Positions 35,801 through 44,060 of a DNA stretch of 64,000 nt are shown here, piece by piece. Made by a program: the position numbers and the translations under genes. The DNA is from Streptomyces sp. TRM70350 (GTDB lineage Bacteria > Actinomycetota > Actinomycetes > Streptomycetales > Streptomycetaceae): assembly GCF_019219825.1 (NCBI RefSeq), contig NZ_JAHUXH010000002.1, positions 1-64,000 of the forward strand, written 5' to 3'. A model generated the notes under the pieces. The model was not told the DNA's origin. It saw only the letters and a list, made by a program, of their open reading frames with translations, and did no database searches. Each line of letters opens with the position of its first letter. Within the stretch, counting starts at the first letter, position 1.

Positions 35801-38214
35801 TCCGCCTTGCGAAGACCGCCCTCACCGACGCCCAGAAGGCCAGGTTCCCGCACCTGAAGGACTACACCGCCTGGTCCGTCGACCCGCGCGACCGCGACCG
35901 GGTCCGCGAGGCCCTGCGCGGCCAGGTCGTCGCCGCCCAGCGCGCGGCGAACGGCGCCGTGCTCGCCGCGACCGGCGTCCAGATCGCCGGCGTACTCGAC
36001 GATCTGTACGACGCGACGAAGGCCGACCTCGGCCCGACGTTCCACAAGGGCCGCCCCACCCTGTCCGTCTGGGCACCGACGGCCCAGTCCGTCTCCCTTG
36101 AGCTGGACGGCTCGCTGAAGCCGATGCGGCGGAACGCCACCACCGGCGTGTGGTCCGTCACCGGCCCCGCGTCCTGGAAGAACAAGCCGTACCGCTACGT
36201 CGTGAAGGTCTGGGCCCCCAGCGTCCGCGAGGTCGTCACCAACAGGGTCACCGATCCGTACTCCCTCGCCCTCACCGCCGACTCCGAGCGCAGCCTCGTC
36301 GTCGACCTCGCCGACACGTCGCTGAAGCCCAGCGGCTGGACGTCACTGCGCAAGCCCAGGGCCGTGCCGCTGAAGGACGCCCAGATCCAGGAGCTGCACA
36401 TCCGGGACTTCTCCGTCGAGGACCGGACGGCCAAGCACCCCGGCACCTACCTCGCCTTCACCGACAGGGCCAGTGACGGCAGCAAGCACCTGCGCAAGCT
36501 CGCCGACTCCGGCACCTCCCACGTCCACCTCCTCCCGGCCTTCGACATCGCCACCATCCCCGAGAAGACGTCCGACCAGGCGACCGTCGACTGCGACCTC
36601 GCCGCCTTCCCGGCGGACTCCGAGCGGCAGCAGGAATGTGTGTCCGCGATCGCCGCCAAGGACGCCTACAACTGGGGCTACGACCCGTTCCACTACACGG
36701 TCCCGGAGGGCTCCTACGCCACCGACCCGGACGGTACGGCCCGTACGGTCGAGTTCCGCAGGATGGTCAAGGCGCTGAACGAGGACGGCCTGCGGGTCGT
36801 CATGGACGTCGTCTACAACCACACGGCGGCCAGTGGCCAGGCGCGCACCTCCGTGCTCGACCGGATCGTGCCCGGCTACTACCAGCGGCTCCTCGCGGAC
36901 GGCACGGTCGCGAACAGCACCTGCTGCGCCAACACCGCCCCCGAGAACGCCATGATGGGCAAGCTCGTCGTCGACTCGGTGGTCACCTGGGCCAAGCAGT
37001 ACAAGGTGGACGGTTTCCGCTTCGACCTCATGGGCCACCACCCGAAGGCCAACATCCTCGCCGTCCGTGAGGCGCTCGACGCGCTGACCCTGGAGAAGGA
37101 CGGCGTCGACGGCAAGAAGATCATCCTGTACGGCGAGGGCTGGAACTTCGGCGAGATCGCCGACGACGCCCGCTTCGAGCAGGCCACGCAGAAGAACATG
37201 GCCGGTACCGGGATCGCGACCTTCTCCGACCGCGCCCGTGACGCCGTCCGCGGCGGCGGCCCCTTCGACGAGGACCCCGGCGTCCAGGGCTTCGCGTCCG
37301 GCCTCTACACCGAACCCAACTCCTCGGCGAGCAACGGCAGTCCGGCCGAGCAGCGGGCCCGCCTGCTGCACTACCAGGACCTCATCAAGGTCGGCCTCTC
37401 CGGAAACCTCGCCGGATACCGCTTCACCGACACCACCGGCAAGCAGGTCAAGGGCTCCGAGGTCGACTACAACGGGCAGCCCGCCGGATACGCGGCGGCC
37501 CCCGGCGACGCCCTCGCCTACGCCGACGCCCACGACAACGAAACCCTGTTCGACGCGCTCGCCTTCAAGCTGCCCGCATCGACGAGCGCAGCCGGCCGCG
37601 CCCGGATGCAGGTCCTCGCCATGGCCACGGCCACCCTCTCCCAGGGCCCGGCTCTCTCCCAGGCCGGCACCGACCTGCTGCGCTCGAAGTCCCTGGACCG
37701 CAACTCCTACGACAGCGGCGACTGGTTCAACGCCGTCCACTGGAACTGCGCCGACGGCAACGGCTTCGGACGCGGACTGCCGATGGCCGCCGACAACCGG
37801 TCCAAGTGGCCGTACGCCAAGCCGCTGCTGAGCTCGGTCGGCGTCGGGTGCGCCCAGATCGAGGGTGCCTCCGCCGCGTACCGGGACCTGCTGAAGATCC
37901 GTACGACGGAGAACGCCTTCTCCCTCGACACGGCCGAGCAGGTCCAGCGGCGGCTCTCCTTCCCGCTGTCCGGCAGGGACGAGACGCCCGGCGTGATCAC
38001 CATGCGGCTCGGTGACCTGGTCGTGGTGTTCAACGCCACGCCGGAGCGCCAGGAGCAGCGCGTCGAGGCACTGGCCGGGGCCGACTACCGCCTGCATCCG
38101 GTCCAGGCGACGGGCGCGGACCCGGTCGTGAAGGGCTCGGCCTACGCGGCGGAGTCGGGCACGTTCACCGTCCCGGCCCGCACGGTGGCCGTGTTCCTCA
38201 GGGCAGCGCCCTGA
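32803..38214 (+). CDS. Secreted bifunctional alpha-amylase / pullulanase
   Basis: This 1803-residue two-headed enzyme has a twin-arginine-like basic N-terminus and signal peptide (to about residue 44) and an eight-proline linker. A first GH13 barrel follows with Asp321 (GFRIDTVKH), Glu355 (MFGEVYSAD) and Asp426 (GNHDMGRI). Two CBM41/PUD starch-binding repeats come next (VHYHRPDGNYADWGLYAWGD and LHYHRADGDYDGWGIHVW), then a pullulanase N-domain and a second GH13 barrel. That barrel has the pullulanase mark YNWGYDP, Asp1408 (VDGFRFDLMGHH), Glu1445 (LYGEGWNFGE) and Asp1578 (AHDNET). It should cut alpha-1,4 and alpha-1,6 bonds of starch and pullulan. GTG 32803 has AAGGAG 9 nt upstream. It corresponds to the large S. 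coelicolor pullulanase of this locus (recalled). Confidence 0.93.
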   Translation: MIPRWPAPRTRRTAHVRRVAAVTVAALAAALVQPLAARAATPPPPPPPPDAKLAAEPARHDLTREQFYFVLPDRFANGDRRNDRGGLTGSRLTTGYDPTDKGFYQGGDLKGLTRELDYIKGLGTTAIWLAPIFKNQPVQGEGAHASAGYHGYWITDFTQVDPHFGTNKDLETLIDKAHAKGMKVFFDVITNHTADVVDYEEKSYDYLSKGAFPYLTKDGEPFDDADYADGTRKFPKTDAGSFPRTPVVPGAKRKLKVPSWLNDPTMYHNRGDSTWAGESATYGDFVGLDDLWTERPEVVEGMEKIYKRWVRDFDIDGFRIDTVKHVNMEFWTQWATALDAYAARKGRDDFFMFGEVYSADTNVTAPYVTQGRLDSTLDFPFQDAARAYASQGGSAKKLAAVFADDYKYTTGTANAYEQVTFLGNHDMGRIGTFLKQDNPDATDAELLRRARLANELMFLSRGNPVIYYGDEQGFTGAGGDKDARQTMFASATADYLDDDQLGTDRTHASDAYDTGAPLYRQISALAKLRKAHPALADGVQTERYAADGPGVHAVTRTDAQTGTEYVVAFNNAAEAKTATFPTGSAHMGFDGIHGTDDHLTSDADRMVTVTVPARSAVVYRASGKLPAPATKPTLTLKAPDPGATGTVELTADVGGGQLNRVVFAAQTGNGKWRTLGSADHAPYKVTHTIGKDVEPGTALRYKAVVIDSKGRTASATAVSTTGAPPAEEIPTASSRDYAIVHYHRPDGNYADWGLYAWGDLADGESTTWPDSHPFIGRDAYGAFAYVKLRPGASTVGFLVIDKDGNKDVSVDRTIDVTQTGEVWIEQGKDTVRTERPEYPAQDTSKAVLHYHRADGDYDGWGIHVWTGAAQPTDWSKPLMPVKTDSYGAVFEVPLTEGATSLSYIIHKGDEKDLPADQSLDLKAGGHEVWLLSGQEKYLLPQPAGSAAALDPTTSKAIWIDRNTVAWNGSDAAASTQLLYSPHGSIKAENGTLTGDGAKWLRLAKTALTDAQKARFPHLKDYTAWSVDPRDRDRVREALRGQVVAAQRAANGAVLAATGVQIAGVLDDLYDATKADLGPTFHKGRPTLSVWAPTAQSVSLELDGSLKPMRRNATTGVWSVTGPASWKNKPYRYVVKVWAPSVREVVTNRVTDPYSLALTADSERSLVVDLADTSLKPSGWTSLRKPRAVPLKDAQIQELHIRDFSVEDRTAKHPGTYLAFTDRASDGSKHLRKLADSGTSHVHLLPAFDIATIPEKTSDQATVDCDLAAFPADSERQQECVSAIAAKDAYNWGYDPFHYTVPEGSYATDPDGTARTVEFRRMVKALNEDGLRVVMDVVYNHTAASGQARTSVLDRIVPGYYQRLLADGTVANSTCCANTAPENAMMGKLVVDSVVTWAKQYKVDGFRFDLMGHHPKANILAVREALDALTLEKDGVDGKKIILYGEGWNFGEIADDARFEQATQKNMAGTGIATFSDRARDAVRGGGPFDEDPGVQGFASGLYTEPNSSASNGSPAEQRARLLHYQDLIKVGLSGNLAGYRFTDTTGKQVKGSEVDYNGQPAGYAAAPGDALAYADAHDNETLFDALAFKLPASTSAAGRARMQVLAMATATLSQGPALSQAGTDLLRSKSLDRNSYDSGDWFNAVHWNCADGNGFGRGLPMAADNRSKWPYAKPLLSSVGVGCAQIEGASAAYRDLLKIRTTENAFSLDTAEQVQRRLSFPLSGRDETPGVITMRLGDLVVVFNATPERQEQRVEALAGADYRLHPVQATGADPVVKGSAYAAESGTFTVPARTVAVFLRAAP

Positions 38215-38215
38215 A

Positions 38216-38242
38216 GGGGCGCGGGGAACTGCGCGACAAGCC
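38216..38242. repeat. Streptomyces intergenic repeat, first type, copy 3 (inverted)
   Basis: GGGGCGCGGGGAACTGCGCG followed by ACAAGCC is the reverse complement of the core found at 4982 and 5111. It begins 2 nt after the pullulanase stop codon. Confidence 0.7.
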
Positions 38243-38330
38243 ACGACGCACCCGCACCCAAAAGACGGCCAATCCCCGCACCACCCGCGGAGCGTAGGGT
38301 GCTCCTGTCCGCCGTAGAACAGGAGCACCC

Positions 38331-38687
38331 ATGCCGCAGATCACCGTCGACTACTCCGAGCAGCTCGCCGAGGGCTTCGACCGGCCGGGGTTCGCCAGGG
38401 CGCTGCACGCGGCCGTGGTCGACATCGCGGCCGCGAAGCCCCCGGCGTGCAAGACGCAGTTCCGCCGGACCGAGGACACCACGGTCGGCCCCGACACCGA
38501 GGGGCACGCCGTGGTGCATGTGCACATCGGCCTCCTGGCCGGGCGTGCCGACGAGACCAAGGCCCGGCTCACCGAGGCCGTGCTGGAGCTGCTGCGGCAG
38601 TATGTGAAGCCCACCGGGGGGCTCGACCTGCACGCGTCGGCCGAGGTGCGCGAGCTCGACCCGTCGTACCGGAAGTTCGAGGCCTGA
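38331..38687 (+). CDS. 5-carboxymethyl-2-hydroxymuconate delta-isomerase family protein
   Basis: This 118-residue protein belongs to the CHMI (HpaF-like) branch of the tautomerase superfamily. Pro2 is the likely catalytic base after Met removal (MPQITVDYSEQL). Conserved regions include RPGFARALHAAVVDIAAAKP, HVHIGLLAGRADETKARLTE and the C-terminal ELDPSYRKFEA. The classical member acts in homoprotocatechuate breakdown, but no other pathway gene is nearby, so the true substrate is open. CAGGAG lies 4-5 nt before the ATG. It converges with a TetR gene 11 nt downstream. Confidence 0.85.
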   Translation: MPQITVDYSEQLAEGFDRPGFARALHAAVVDIAAAKPPACKTQFRRTEDTTVGPDTEGHAVVHVHIGLLAGRADETKARLTEAVLELLRQYVKPTGGLDLHASAEVRELDPSYRKFEA

Positions 38688-38698
38688 GAAACGTTTCC

Positions 38699-39388
38699 TC
38701 AGGACGCGAGGGAGATCAGCCGGGCCACCAGATCGCTGAACGGCCCGTCGGACGGCTCGTCCTTGAGGGCCTGGCGCATCAGCGTCGCCATCTCCTCGTC
38801 GTAGGCCGCGCTGACGGCCGCCAGCGCCGCGAAGTCGTGCACGAGCTGGGTCTCCAGCTCGGCGCGCGGGATGCGTCGGCCGTCCAGCCAGATCAACGCC
38901 GTCGACTCGGCGAGCGAGATCCATGACCGCACGACCAGTTCCAGTCGCGCGGGCGGCTCCTCGACGCCGAGATGCGAAAGGATCTGGTCATACGCGGCCT
39001 GCCGTACGGCATCGATGAGCGCGTTCGTCGTTGACGAGCCGACCGCCGGGCCGCCGCGCATCAGCGCCGAGAAACCGGGGCCGTGCTCGTCGACGAAGTC
39101 GAAGAAGCGGCGCATCACCCGCAGCAACCGGGCGCCGAGGGGGCCCTCGTGCGGTTCGGCGAACCGGCCCGCCAGATCAGCCGCCGCCCGCTGCAACGCG
39201 GCCTCGTACAGGCTGAGTTTGCCGGGGAAGTAGTGGTAGACCAGCGGACGTGAGATGCCCGCGGCGGACGCTATCTCGTCGATGGAGACCTCGTCCGGAG
39301 AGCGGCGGCTGAACAGTTCGAGGGCGACGCCGATCAACTGCTGCCGCCGCTCCTCGACACCCATTCTGCGGCGAACCCCGGTAGACAT
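38699..39388 (-). CDS. TetR family regulator
   Basis: This 229-residue protein has the TetR helix-turn-helix at about residues 15-60 (VSIDEIASAAGISRPLVYHY then FPGKLSLYEAAL) and a helical ligand-binding C-terminus. AAGGTG lies 5 nt before the ATG. A small CCGATCGG palindrome (39401-39408) falls in its leader and may be an autoregulatory site. The next genes on the same strand are a ferredoxin-reductase-like gene and a PF10118 protein, which it may control. Confidence 0.85.
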   Translation of the reverse strand: MSTGVRRRMGVEERRQQLIGVALELFSRRSPDEVSIDEIASAAGISRPLVYHYFPGKLSLYEAALQRAAADLAGRFAEPHEGPLGARLLRVMRRFFDFVDEHGPGFSALMRGGPAVGSSTTNALIDAVRQAAYDQILSHLGVEEPPARLELVVRSWISLAESTALIWLDGRRIPRAELETQLVHDFAALAAVSAAYDEEMATLMRQALKDEPSDGPFSDLVARLISLAS

Positions 39389-39457
39389 ACGAACACCTTA
39401 CCGATCGGATCCAGCCTTGAACGGACAGGATCGACCGAGGGTGTTCACCGGAACCGA

Positions 39458-40498
39458 TCACATATCCAGCACGAGCCGTTCACCGCGCGCCCGCGAGACA
39501 CAGATCAGCATCGAGTCGGCCCGCTCCCCGTCGGTCAGCAACTCGTCCCGGTGGTCGACCTCGCCCTCCAGCACCCGCTGCTGACAGGTCCCGCAGAAGC
39601 CCTGCTCGCAGGAGTACGCGGTGTTCGGCAACGCGGCCCGCACGGCGGCGAGCACGGTGCTGTCGGCGGGCACGGTCAACGTCCGCCCGCTGCGCCGGAG
39701 TTCGACCTCGAAGGAACCGCTTCCGTGCAACGACGTCCGGGGCGCGAACCGCTCCAGGCGCACCTCGGGAAACCGTTCCTCGACCGCGGCCGTCAACCCC
39801 TCCGGCCCACAGCAGTACACGACGGCGTCCCCCGGGACATCCGCCAACAGCGCGTCCAGGTCCGGCAGTCCGGCCTCGTCCTCGGCCACCACGGTCACCT
39901 GACCGCCGCCGAGCTTCTCGACCTCGTCCAGGTACGGCATCGACGCCCGCGTCCGGCCCCCGTACACCAGCCGCCACTCCACGCCCGCCGGCAGTGCCCG
40001 CAGCATCGGCAGGATCGGCGTGATCCCGATGCCCCCGGCGACAAAGACGTACGAGTCCGCCGCGACGAGCGGGAAACGGTTACGAGGCCCCCGCACCTCG
40101 ATCTCCATCCCCTCCCGCACCTGCTCGTGCACCTCCCGCGAACCGCCCCGCCCGTCCGGCACCAGCCGGGTGGCGATCGTGTACGACGAGGTGTCCTCCG
40201 GGTCCCCGCACAGCGAGTACTGCCGCACCAGCCCCGACGGCAGCACCAGGTCCAGATGCGCCCCGGGCTCCCAGCGCGGCAGGTCGTGCCCTTCGAGGCG
40301 GAGTTGTACGACCCCCTCGGCGACCGTCTCCCGTGAGGTGACCAGGAGCCGGAGCGCCCGCGGTCTCGGCCGCCCGGAGACCGGCTCCGCCAGGGCGGGC
40401 ATCGGCCACAGCGGCGAGGCCTGGATCCGGCGCCGCATCGCCCGCCGGGCCAGCAGCGCGGTCCCCGCGACGACCGCCGCAGTACGCAGCTTCGGCAT
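39458..40498 (-). CDS. Ferredoxin reductase with C-terminal 2Fe-2S domain (VanB/oxygenase-reductase type)
   Basis: This 346-residue protein has a basic N-terminal segment, an FAD/FMN-binding barrel (RQYSLCGDPEDTSSYTIA), an NAD(P) domain (YVFVAGGIGITPILPMLRAL and YCCGPEGL) and a plant-type [2Fe-2S] domain. The four cysteines are seen as CEQGFCGTC with a later Cys in LICVSRA. It passes electrons from NAD(P)H to an oxygenase. ATG 40498 shares a base with the stop of the upstream gene (TGATG), so it is coupled to the PF10118 protein, which may be its partner. Confidence 0.88.
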   Translation of the reverse strand: MPKLRTAAVVAGTALLARRAMRRRIQASPLWPMPALAEPVSGRPRPRALRLLVTSRETVAEGVVQLRLEGHDLPRWEPGAHLDLVLPSGLVRQYSLCGDPEDTSSYTIATRLVPDGRGGSREVHEQVREGMEIEVRGPRNRFPLVAADSYVFVAGGIGITPILPMLRALPAGVEWRLVYGGRTRASMPYLDEVEKLGGGQVTVVAEDEAGLPDLDALLADVPGDAVVYCCGPEGLTAAVEERFPEVRLERFAPRTSLHGSGSFEVELRRSGRTLTVPADSTVLAAVRAALPNTAYSCEQGFCGTCQQRVLEGEVDHRDELLTDGERADSMLICVSRARGERLVLDM

Positions 40499-41403
40499 CA
40501 CACGCCCCCCTTCTCGGCGGCCACGGCCGCGGGCGAGGACGCGAGATAGGCGACCGCCTGCTCGGTGGAACCCTCCTGCGACGGGTGATACGTGCGGCTC
40601 AGATAACGCGGGATCGACCTCACCATGTCACCGGTGGTCGGCAGCAGGCCCCGCCTGCCGCGCACGTGGAAGTCCTTGAAGGTGGCCTGTCCGCCGAGCA
40701 GCGTGGGGTCGTTCGCCATGAAGAAACGCGCCCCGCGCTGCCACAGGAACACCAGCGCCGAGAAGGCGGTCGCCCAGGTGCGGACGCGGCGCCCGTAGCC
40801 GCCGTCGACGTGCATGAACAGGTCGAAGGCGACGGAGCGGTGCTCGACCTCCTCGGCGCCGTGCCAGCGCAGTAGGTCCAGCATGGTCGGATCGGCCCCG
40901 CGCCGGTCCAGTTCCTCGGCGTTCAGCACCCAGTCGCCGAGGAAGGCGGTGTAGTGCTCGATCGCCGCGATGAGCGCGACCCGCTCCATCAGCCACCACC
41001 GGCGCGCCCGGCCCGGCGGCAGAGTGCGGTCGCCGAGCAGCTTTTCGAAGAGCCAGTCGACCTGCGCGGTGTACGGCGTCGGGTCGAGCCCCTGCTCCTT
41101 CAGATGCGGCAGTACCTCGTCGTGGGCCTGCGAGTGCATCGCCTCCTGCCCGATGAACCCGATGACGTCCTCGCGCAGCCGGTCGTCCCGTATGTACGGC
41201 AGCACCTGCTTGTACACATGCACGAACCACCGCTCACCGGCGGGCAGCAGCAGATGCAGCACATTGATGGTGTGGCTGGTGAACGGATCACCCGGCACCC
41301 AGTGCAGCGGTGTGTCCTCCCAGGAGAAGGACACCTTCCGCGGCTTGAGCGGTATGCGCTCGGACTCTACGGGGCGGGGCGCCCGGGCCTGCTTATGAGA
41401 CAT
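40498..41403 (-). CDS. PF10118-type predicted metal-dependent hydrolase (ferritin-like fold)
   Basis: This 301-residue helical protein carries two Glu/His metal signatures, FIGQEAMHSQAHDEVLPHL near residue 85 and WHGAEEVEHRSVAFDLFMHV near residue 180. They resemble the E-x-x-H pairs of diiron ferritin-like oxygenases. The family is annotated as metal-dependent hydrolase, but its coupling to a 2Fe-2S reductase suggests a redox (diiron oxygenase) role. That last point is inference. The start is ATG 41403. Confidence 0.8.
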   Translation of the reverse strand: MSHKQARAPRPVESERIPLKPRKVSFSWEDTPLHWVPGDPFTSHTINVLHLLLPAGERWFVHVYKQVLPYIRDDRLREDVIGFIGQEAMHSQAHDEVLPHLKEQGLDPTPYTAQVDWLFEKLLGDRTLPPGRARRWWLMERVALIAAIEHYTAFLGDWVLNAEELDRRGADPTMLDLLRWHGAEEVEHRSVAFDLFMHVDGGYGRRVRTWATAFSALVFLWQRGARFFMANDPTLLGGQATFKDFHVRGRRGLLPTTGDMVRSIPRYLSRTYHPSQEGSTEQAVAYLASSPAAVAAEKGGV

Positions 41404-41472
41404 GGCGTCAATGTACTGACGGGTAAGTCGCGGCGGAACCCCTGCGCGGCGACTTGCTGACGCCGGTGTCAG

Positions 41473-43392
41473 CTAGCCGAGGCCGCTGATCGACCGCCCG
41501 TCCTCCAGGGTCCCCTTCAGTTCGGCCCGGGCGCCCTGCTTCGCCTTCGCGGCCAGCAGGTTGCCCTGCGCGGTCTGCTCCACCCCGCCCGTCGTGCTGA
41601 TCGACGCGGTGTTCCGGCTGCCCGCCGCCAGCAGGTACCAGGAGCCCGCCTCGGACTTCCACAGCACCCCGGCCAGCACCTGCGGATCGCGTGCCCCGCA
41701 CGCCGCCACGTTCTCCGCCTTCGCGGCGACCGCCCCGTACTTCCCGCCCGGCGTGTGGAACTGCGCCAGCACCCGCTCGCCGCCGCCGCGCCAGGTCTCC
41801 CCGCGCGTGCACACCCACGCCGCCGTGCCGCTCGCGTCGGGCAGCGGCTGTGTCGCGTACTGCCAGGCGTTCACCGACCGTACGCCCTGTCCGCGCACGT
41901 CGGCCAGGGAGCAGCCGAACGGCGCCCAGGTGCGCAGGGACTCCGCCCCGGACGCGTCGTGCGTCTTGCCCGGGCGGCCGGTGGTGAGGCGGGCGGGGAC
42001 GAGTTCGCCGAGGTCGGTCATCAGCCGCGTACCGGAGTCGTCGGTGATCTGCAGGACGTTCCAGGAGGTGCAGCCGCCGGTCCGGGCGACGGGGCTGGCC
42101 AGCGGTGCGGTGGCGCCGTCGGTGCGGGCGAGGTCCATCGCGCCGGAACCCGGCTTCAGCAGGTCCCGCTCGGCCGTCTTCCTCACCCAGGGCGCGGTCA
42201 GGTAGCGGACGTTGCCGTCGGTCCGGTTCAGCAGCACCGCGCTCGCCTCGATGCGGGTCGCGCCGTCGACGCGGGAGAAGTCGAGGGCGGCGCCGGCCGT
42301 GCCGTCCTTCGGCTCGGCGTAGCGGGCGATGCGCAGACCGTCGTAGAAGATCACCACGCGCGCGTTGTCGACGTTTCCGGCGTAGAGCAGTTGGGGCGGG
42401 CCGGGCGGGCCCCCGGACGGGGTGCCGGGGGTCGCCGAGACCCGGACCGTCTCGCCGGGGCGGGCCCACACGGCGAGGGCGCGGCGCAGCAGCGCGCGGT
42501 CGGTGGTGAGGTCGCCGCGCGCGGGCCAGACGGAGAAGTCGGTGCGGGTGGCGGACTGCCAGGCGACGGGGGAGACCTTCAGCAGCCTGCTCGGGTCGAG
42601 GGCCGCCTGGGCTGCCGGGTTCTGCGCGTACGGCGGTGCCGCGGCGCCGTCGGGGCCCCAGCCGTCGCCGGGGAGGGCGAGCAGCACCCCGCACACGGCG
42701 AGGGCCGCCGCGCCGGCGAGGGCGGCCCTCAGGTGCTGGCGGCGGCGCATCAGGTCGGTGGGCCGGGCCTGCAGCGAGCAGGGGTCGAACTCGGGGGAGT
42801 CGAGCAGCGGGTACTGCGCGGGGACGCCGTCGGCCTCCTGGAGCGCGGCGTCCGGGTCGGTGACGCCGGCGGTGCGCAGGACGTGGTGGACGTCGCTGTC
42901 GGGGAGCCGCTCCAGGCCGCGCAGGACGTAAGCGGCGCGGGCGGCGGCGGAGAGCGCGGACAGGCGCTGGTCGAGGGCGAGTTCTTCGGCTCCGCCGGAG
43001 CGCGGGAACAGGCGCAGCCCCCACACCTGGGGGAGCAGCGGCGGCAGCTGGGACCGCTTGGGCCACGCCCTGCGCCTCAGCGGCAGGCCCGCCTCCAGTG
43101 CCGTACGCAGCACCTGGAGGCGGACGAAGGCGTAGCCCGGGTCGCCGTCGCGGCCGGTGGACTGTGCCGGGATCACGGAGGCCTCGGCGCGGCCGCGGGG
43201 CAGAGCGCGCTGGGTGAGGGCGTGCGCGGTCAGGACGCGCCGGTTGCGGCCCAGACCGGGCGGCAGCACCAGATAGGCGAGGCGGACCAGCCGCGGATAG
43301 TGCTCGACGAGCGCGGCCTCGGCCTGCTCGACGTCGACGACCGGGGCGGAGGGGGAAGACGTGGGGCGCGGGGCGACATCCTGTGACTGCAC
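41473..43392 (-). CDS. Large membrane protein with sigma-factor-like N-terminus
   Basis: This 639-residue protein has an N-terminal cytoplasmic region (about residues 20-210) that looks like a degenerate sigma-70 family ECF factor: LVEHYPRLVRLAYLVLPPG in the region 2 position and LSALSAAARAAYVLRGLERL then PDSDVHHVLRTAGV in the region 4 position. One membrane segment follows at about residues 226-246 (LRAALAGAAALAVCGVLLAL), and about 390 residues of predicted extracytoplasmic domain. That domain has Cys pairs and repeated LLYAGNV, VIFYDGLRIARY and WVCTRGETW segments of no family I know. It may be a membrane-held transcription or sensing protein. The frame at 43450 lacks support. Confidence 0.75.
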   Translation of the reverse strand: MQSQDVAPRPTSSPSAPVVDVEQAEAALVEHYPRLVRLAYLVLPPGLGRNRRVLTAHALTQRALPRGRAEASVIPAQSTGRDGDPGYAFVRLQVLRTALEAGLPLRRRAWPKRSQLPPLLPQVWGLRLFPRSGGAEELALDQRLSALSAAARAAYVLRGLERLPDSDVHHVLRTAGVTDPDAALQEADGVPAQYPLLDSPEFDPCSLQARPTDLMRRRQHLRAALAGAAALAVCGVLLALPGDGWGPDGAAAPPYAQNPAAQAALDPSRLLKVSPVAWQSATRTDFSVWPARGDLTTDRALLRRALAVWARPGETVRVSATPGTPSGGPPGPPQLLYAGNVDNARVVIFYDGLRIARYAEPKDGTAGAALDFSRVDGATRIEASAVLLNRTDGNVRYLTAPWVRKTAERDLLKPGSGAMDLARTDGATAPLASPVARTGGCTSWNVLQITDDSGTRLMTDLGELVPARLTTGRPGKTHDASGAESLRTWAPFGCSLADVRGQGVRSVNAWQYATQPLPDASGTAAWVCTRGETWRGGGERVLAQFHTPGGKYGAVAAKAENVAACGARDPQVLAGVLWKSEAGSWYLLAAGSRNTASISTTGGVEQTAQGNLLAAKAKQGARAELKGTLEDGRSISGLG

Positions 43393-43590
43393 GTTCAGCA
43401 GAACGAGCGAATCGGCGTGAGGTCACCGCCGACGTGTGACGTGCGTCCACGGGGTTGACGAACGCGCGCCGCGCGGTCCGCGGTCGACCGAGTGCGCGTC
43501 CGGGGCGGCCGGATTGAGCACCGGGCGATCCGCAGCCGTATCGAAGTGGGGGCGCAGGCTTGTGCCCTTCCCGACCGACCGGAGGAACAG

Positions 43591-43980
43591 ATGAGGTTGA
43601 CCCGTCCGAAGCTCGCCGTGAGCGGTGCGGTTGCGGTGCTGGCGCTCGCGGGCTGCGGCTCCAGCGGTGACCCGGCGGCAGAGACGGCGACCGGCAGCCT
43701 GGAACAGCTGGCCGCCGAGGTCAAGTGCACGCCGAACATCCAGATCGACGCCGACGAGCTCCGCCAGGCCATCTGCAAGGACGGCGACGAGAAGTACATC
43801 CTCGCCACCTTCGCCACCGACCGTGGCCAGCGCGAGTGGATCAACGAGTCCAAGCGCATGGGGGGTTTCTTCCTCGTCGGCCGCAAGTGGGTCGCCGTCG
43901 GCCACCAGGACGTCGTGAGGGACCTGGGCGGGGAGCTCGGGGGGACGCTGGAGATCGGTGCCGACCATTCCGGCCACTGA
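43591..43980 (+). CDS. Small secreted lipoprotein
   Basis: This 129-residue protein has a lipoprotein signal peptide with lipobox LALAGC (Cys22). A small domain follows with CTPNIQIDADELRQAICKDG, ILATFATDRGQREWINESKR and FFLVGRKWVAVG. GGAGGA lies just upstream of the ATG. It is divergent from the 639-residue membrane protein and ends at a strong two-way terminator. Function unknown. Confidence 0.8.
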   Translation: MRLTRPKLAVSGAVAVLALAGCGSSGDPAAETATGSLEQLAAEVKCTPNIQIDADELRQAICKDGDEKYILATFATDRGQREWINESKRMGGFFLVGRKWVAVGHQDVVRDLGGELGGTLEIGADHSGH

Positions 43981-44002
43981 GGCGTTCCGGCGCCGGAACA
44001 CG

Positions 44003-44039
44003 AGAAGGCCGGCGGTGGGGATCCCACCGCCGGCCTTCT
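44003..44039. terminator. Bidirectional terminator
   Basis: A perfect 17-bp stem (44003-44019 with 44023-44039) with a 3-nt loop lies between the convergent lipoprotein and DUF1996 genes. Confidence 0.92.
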
Positions 44040-44060
44040 GCATGGTCACCGACTACCGGG

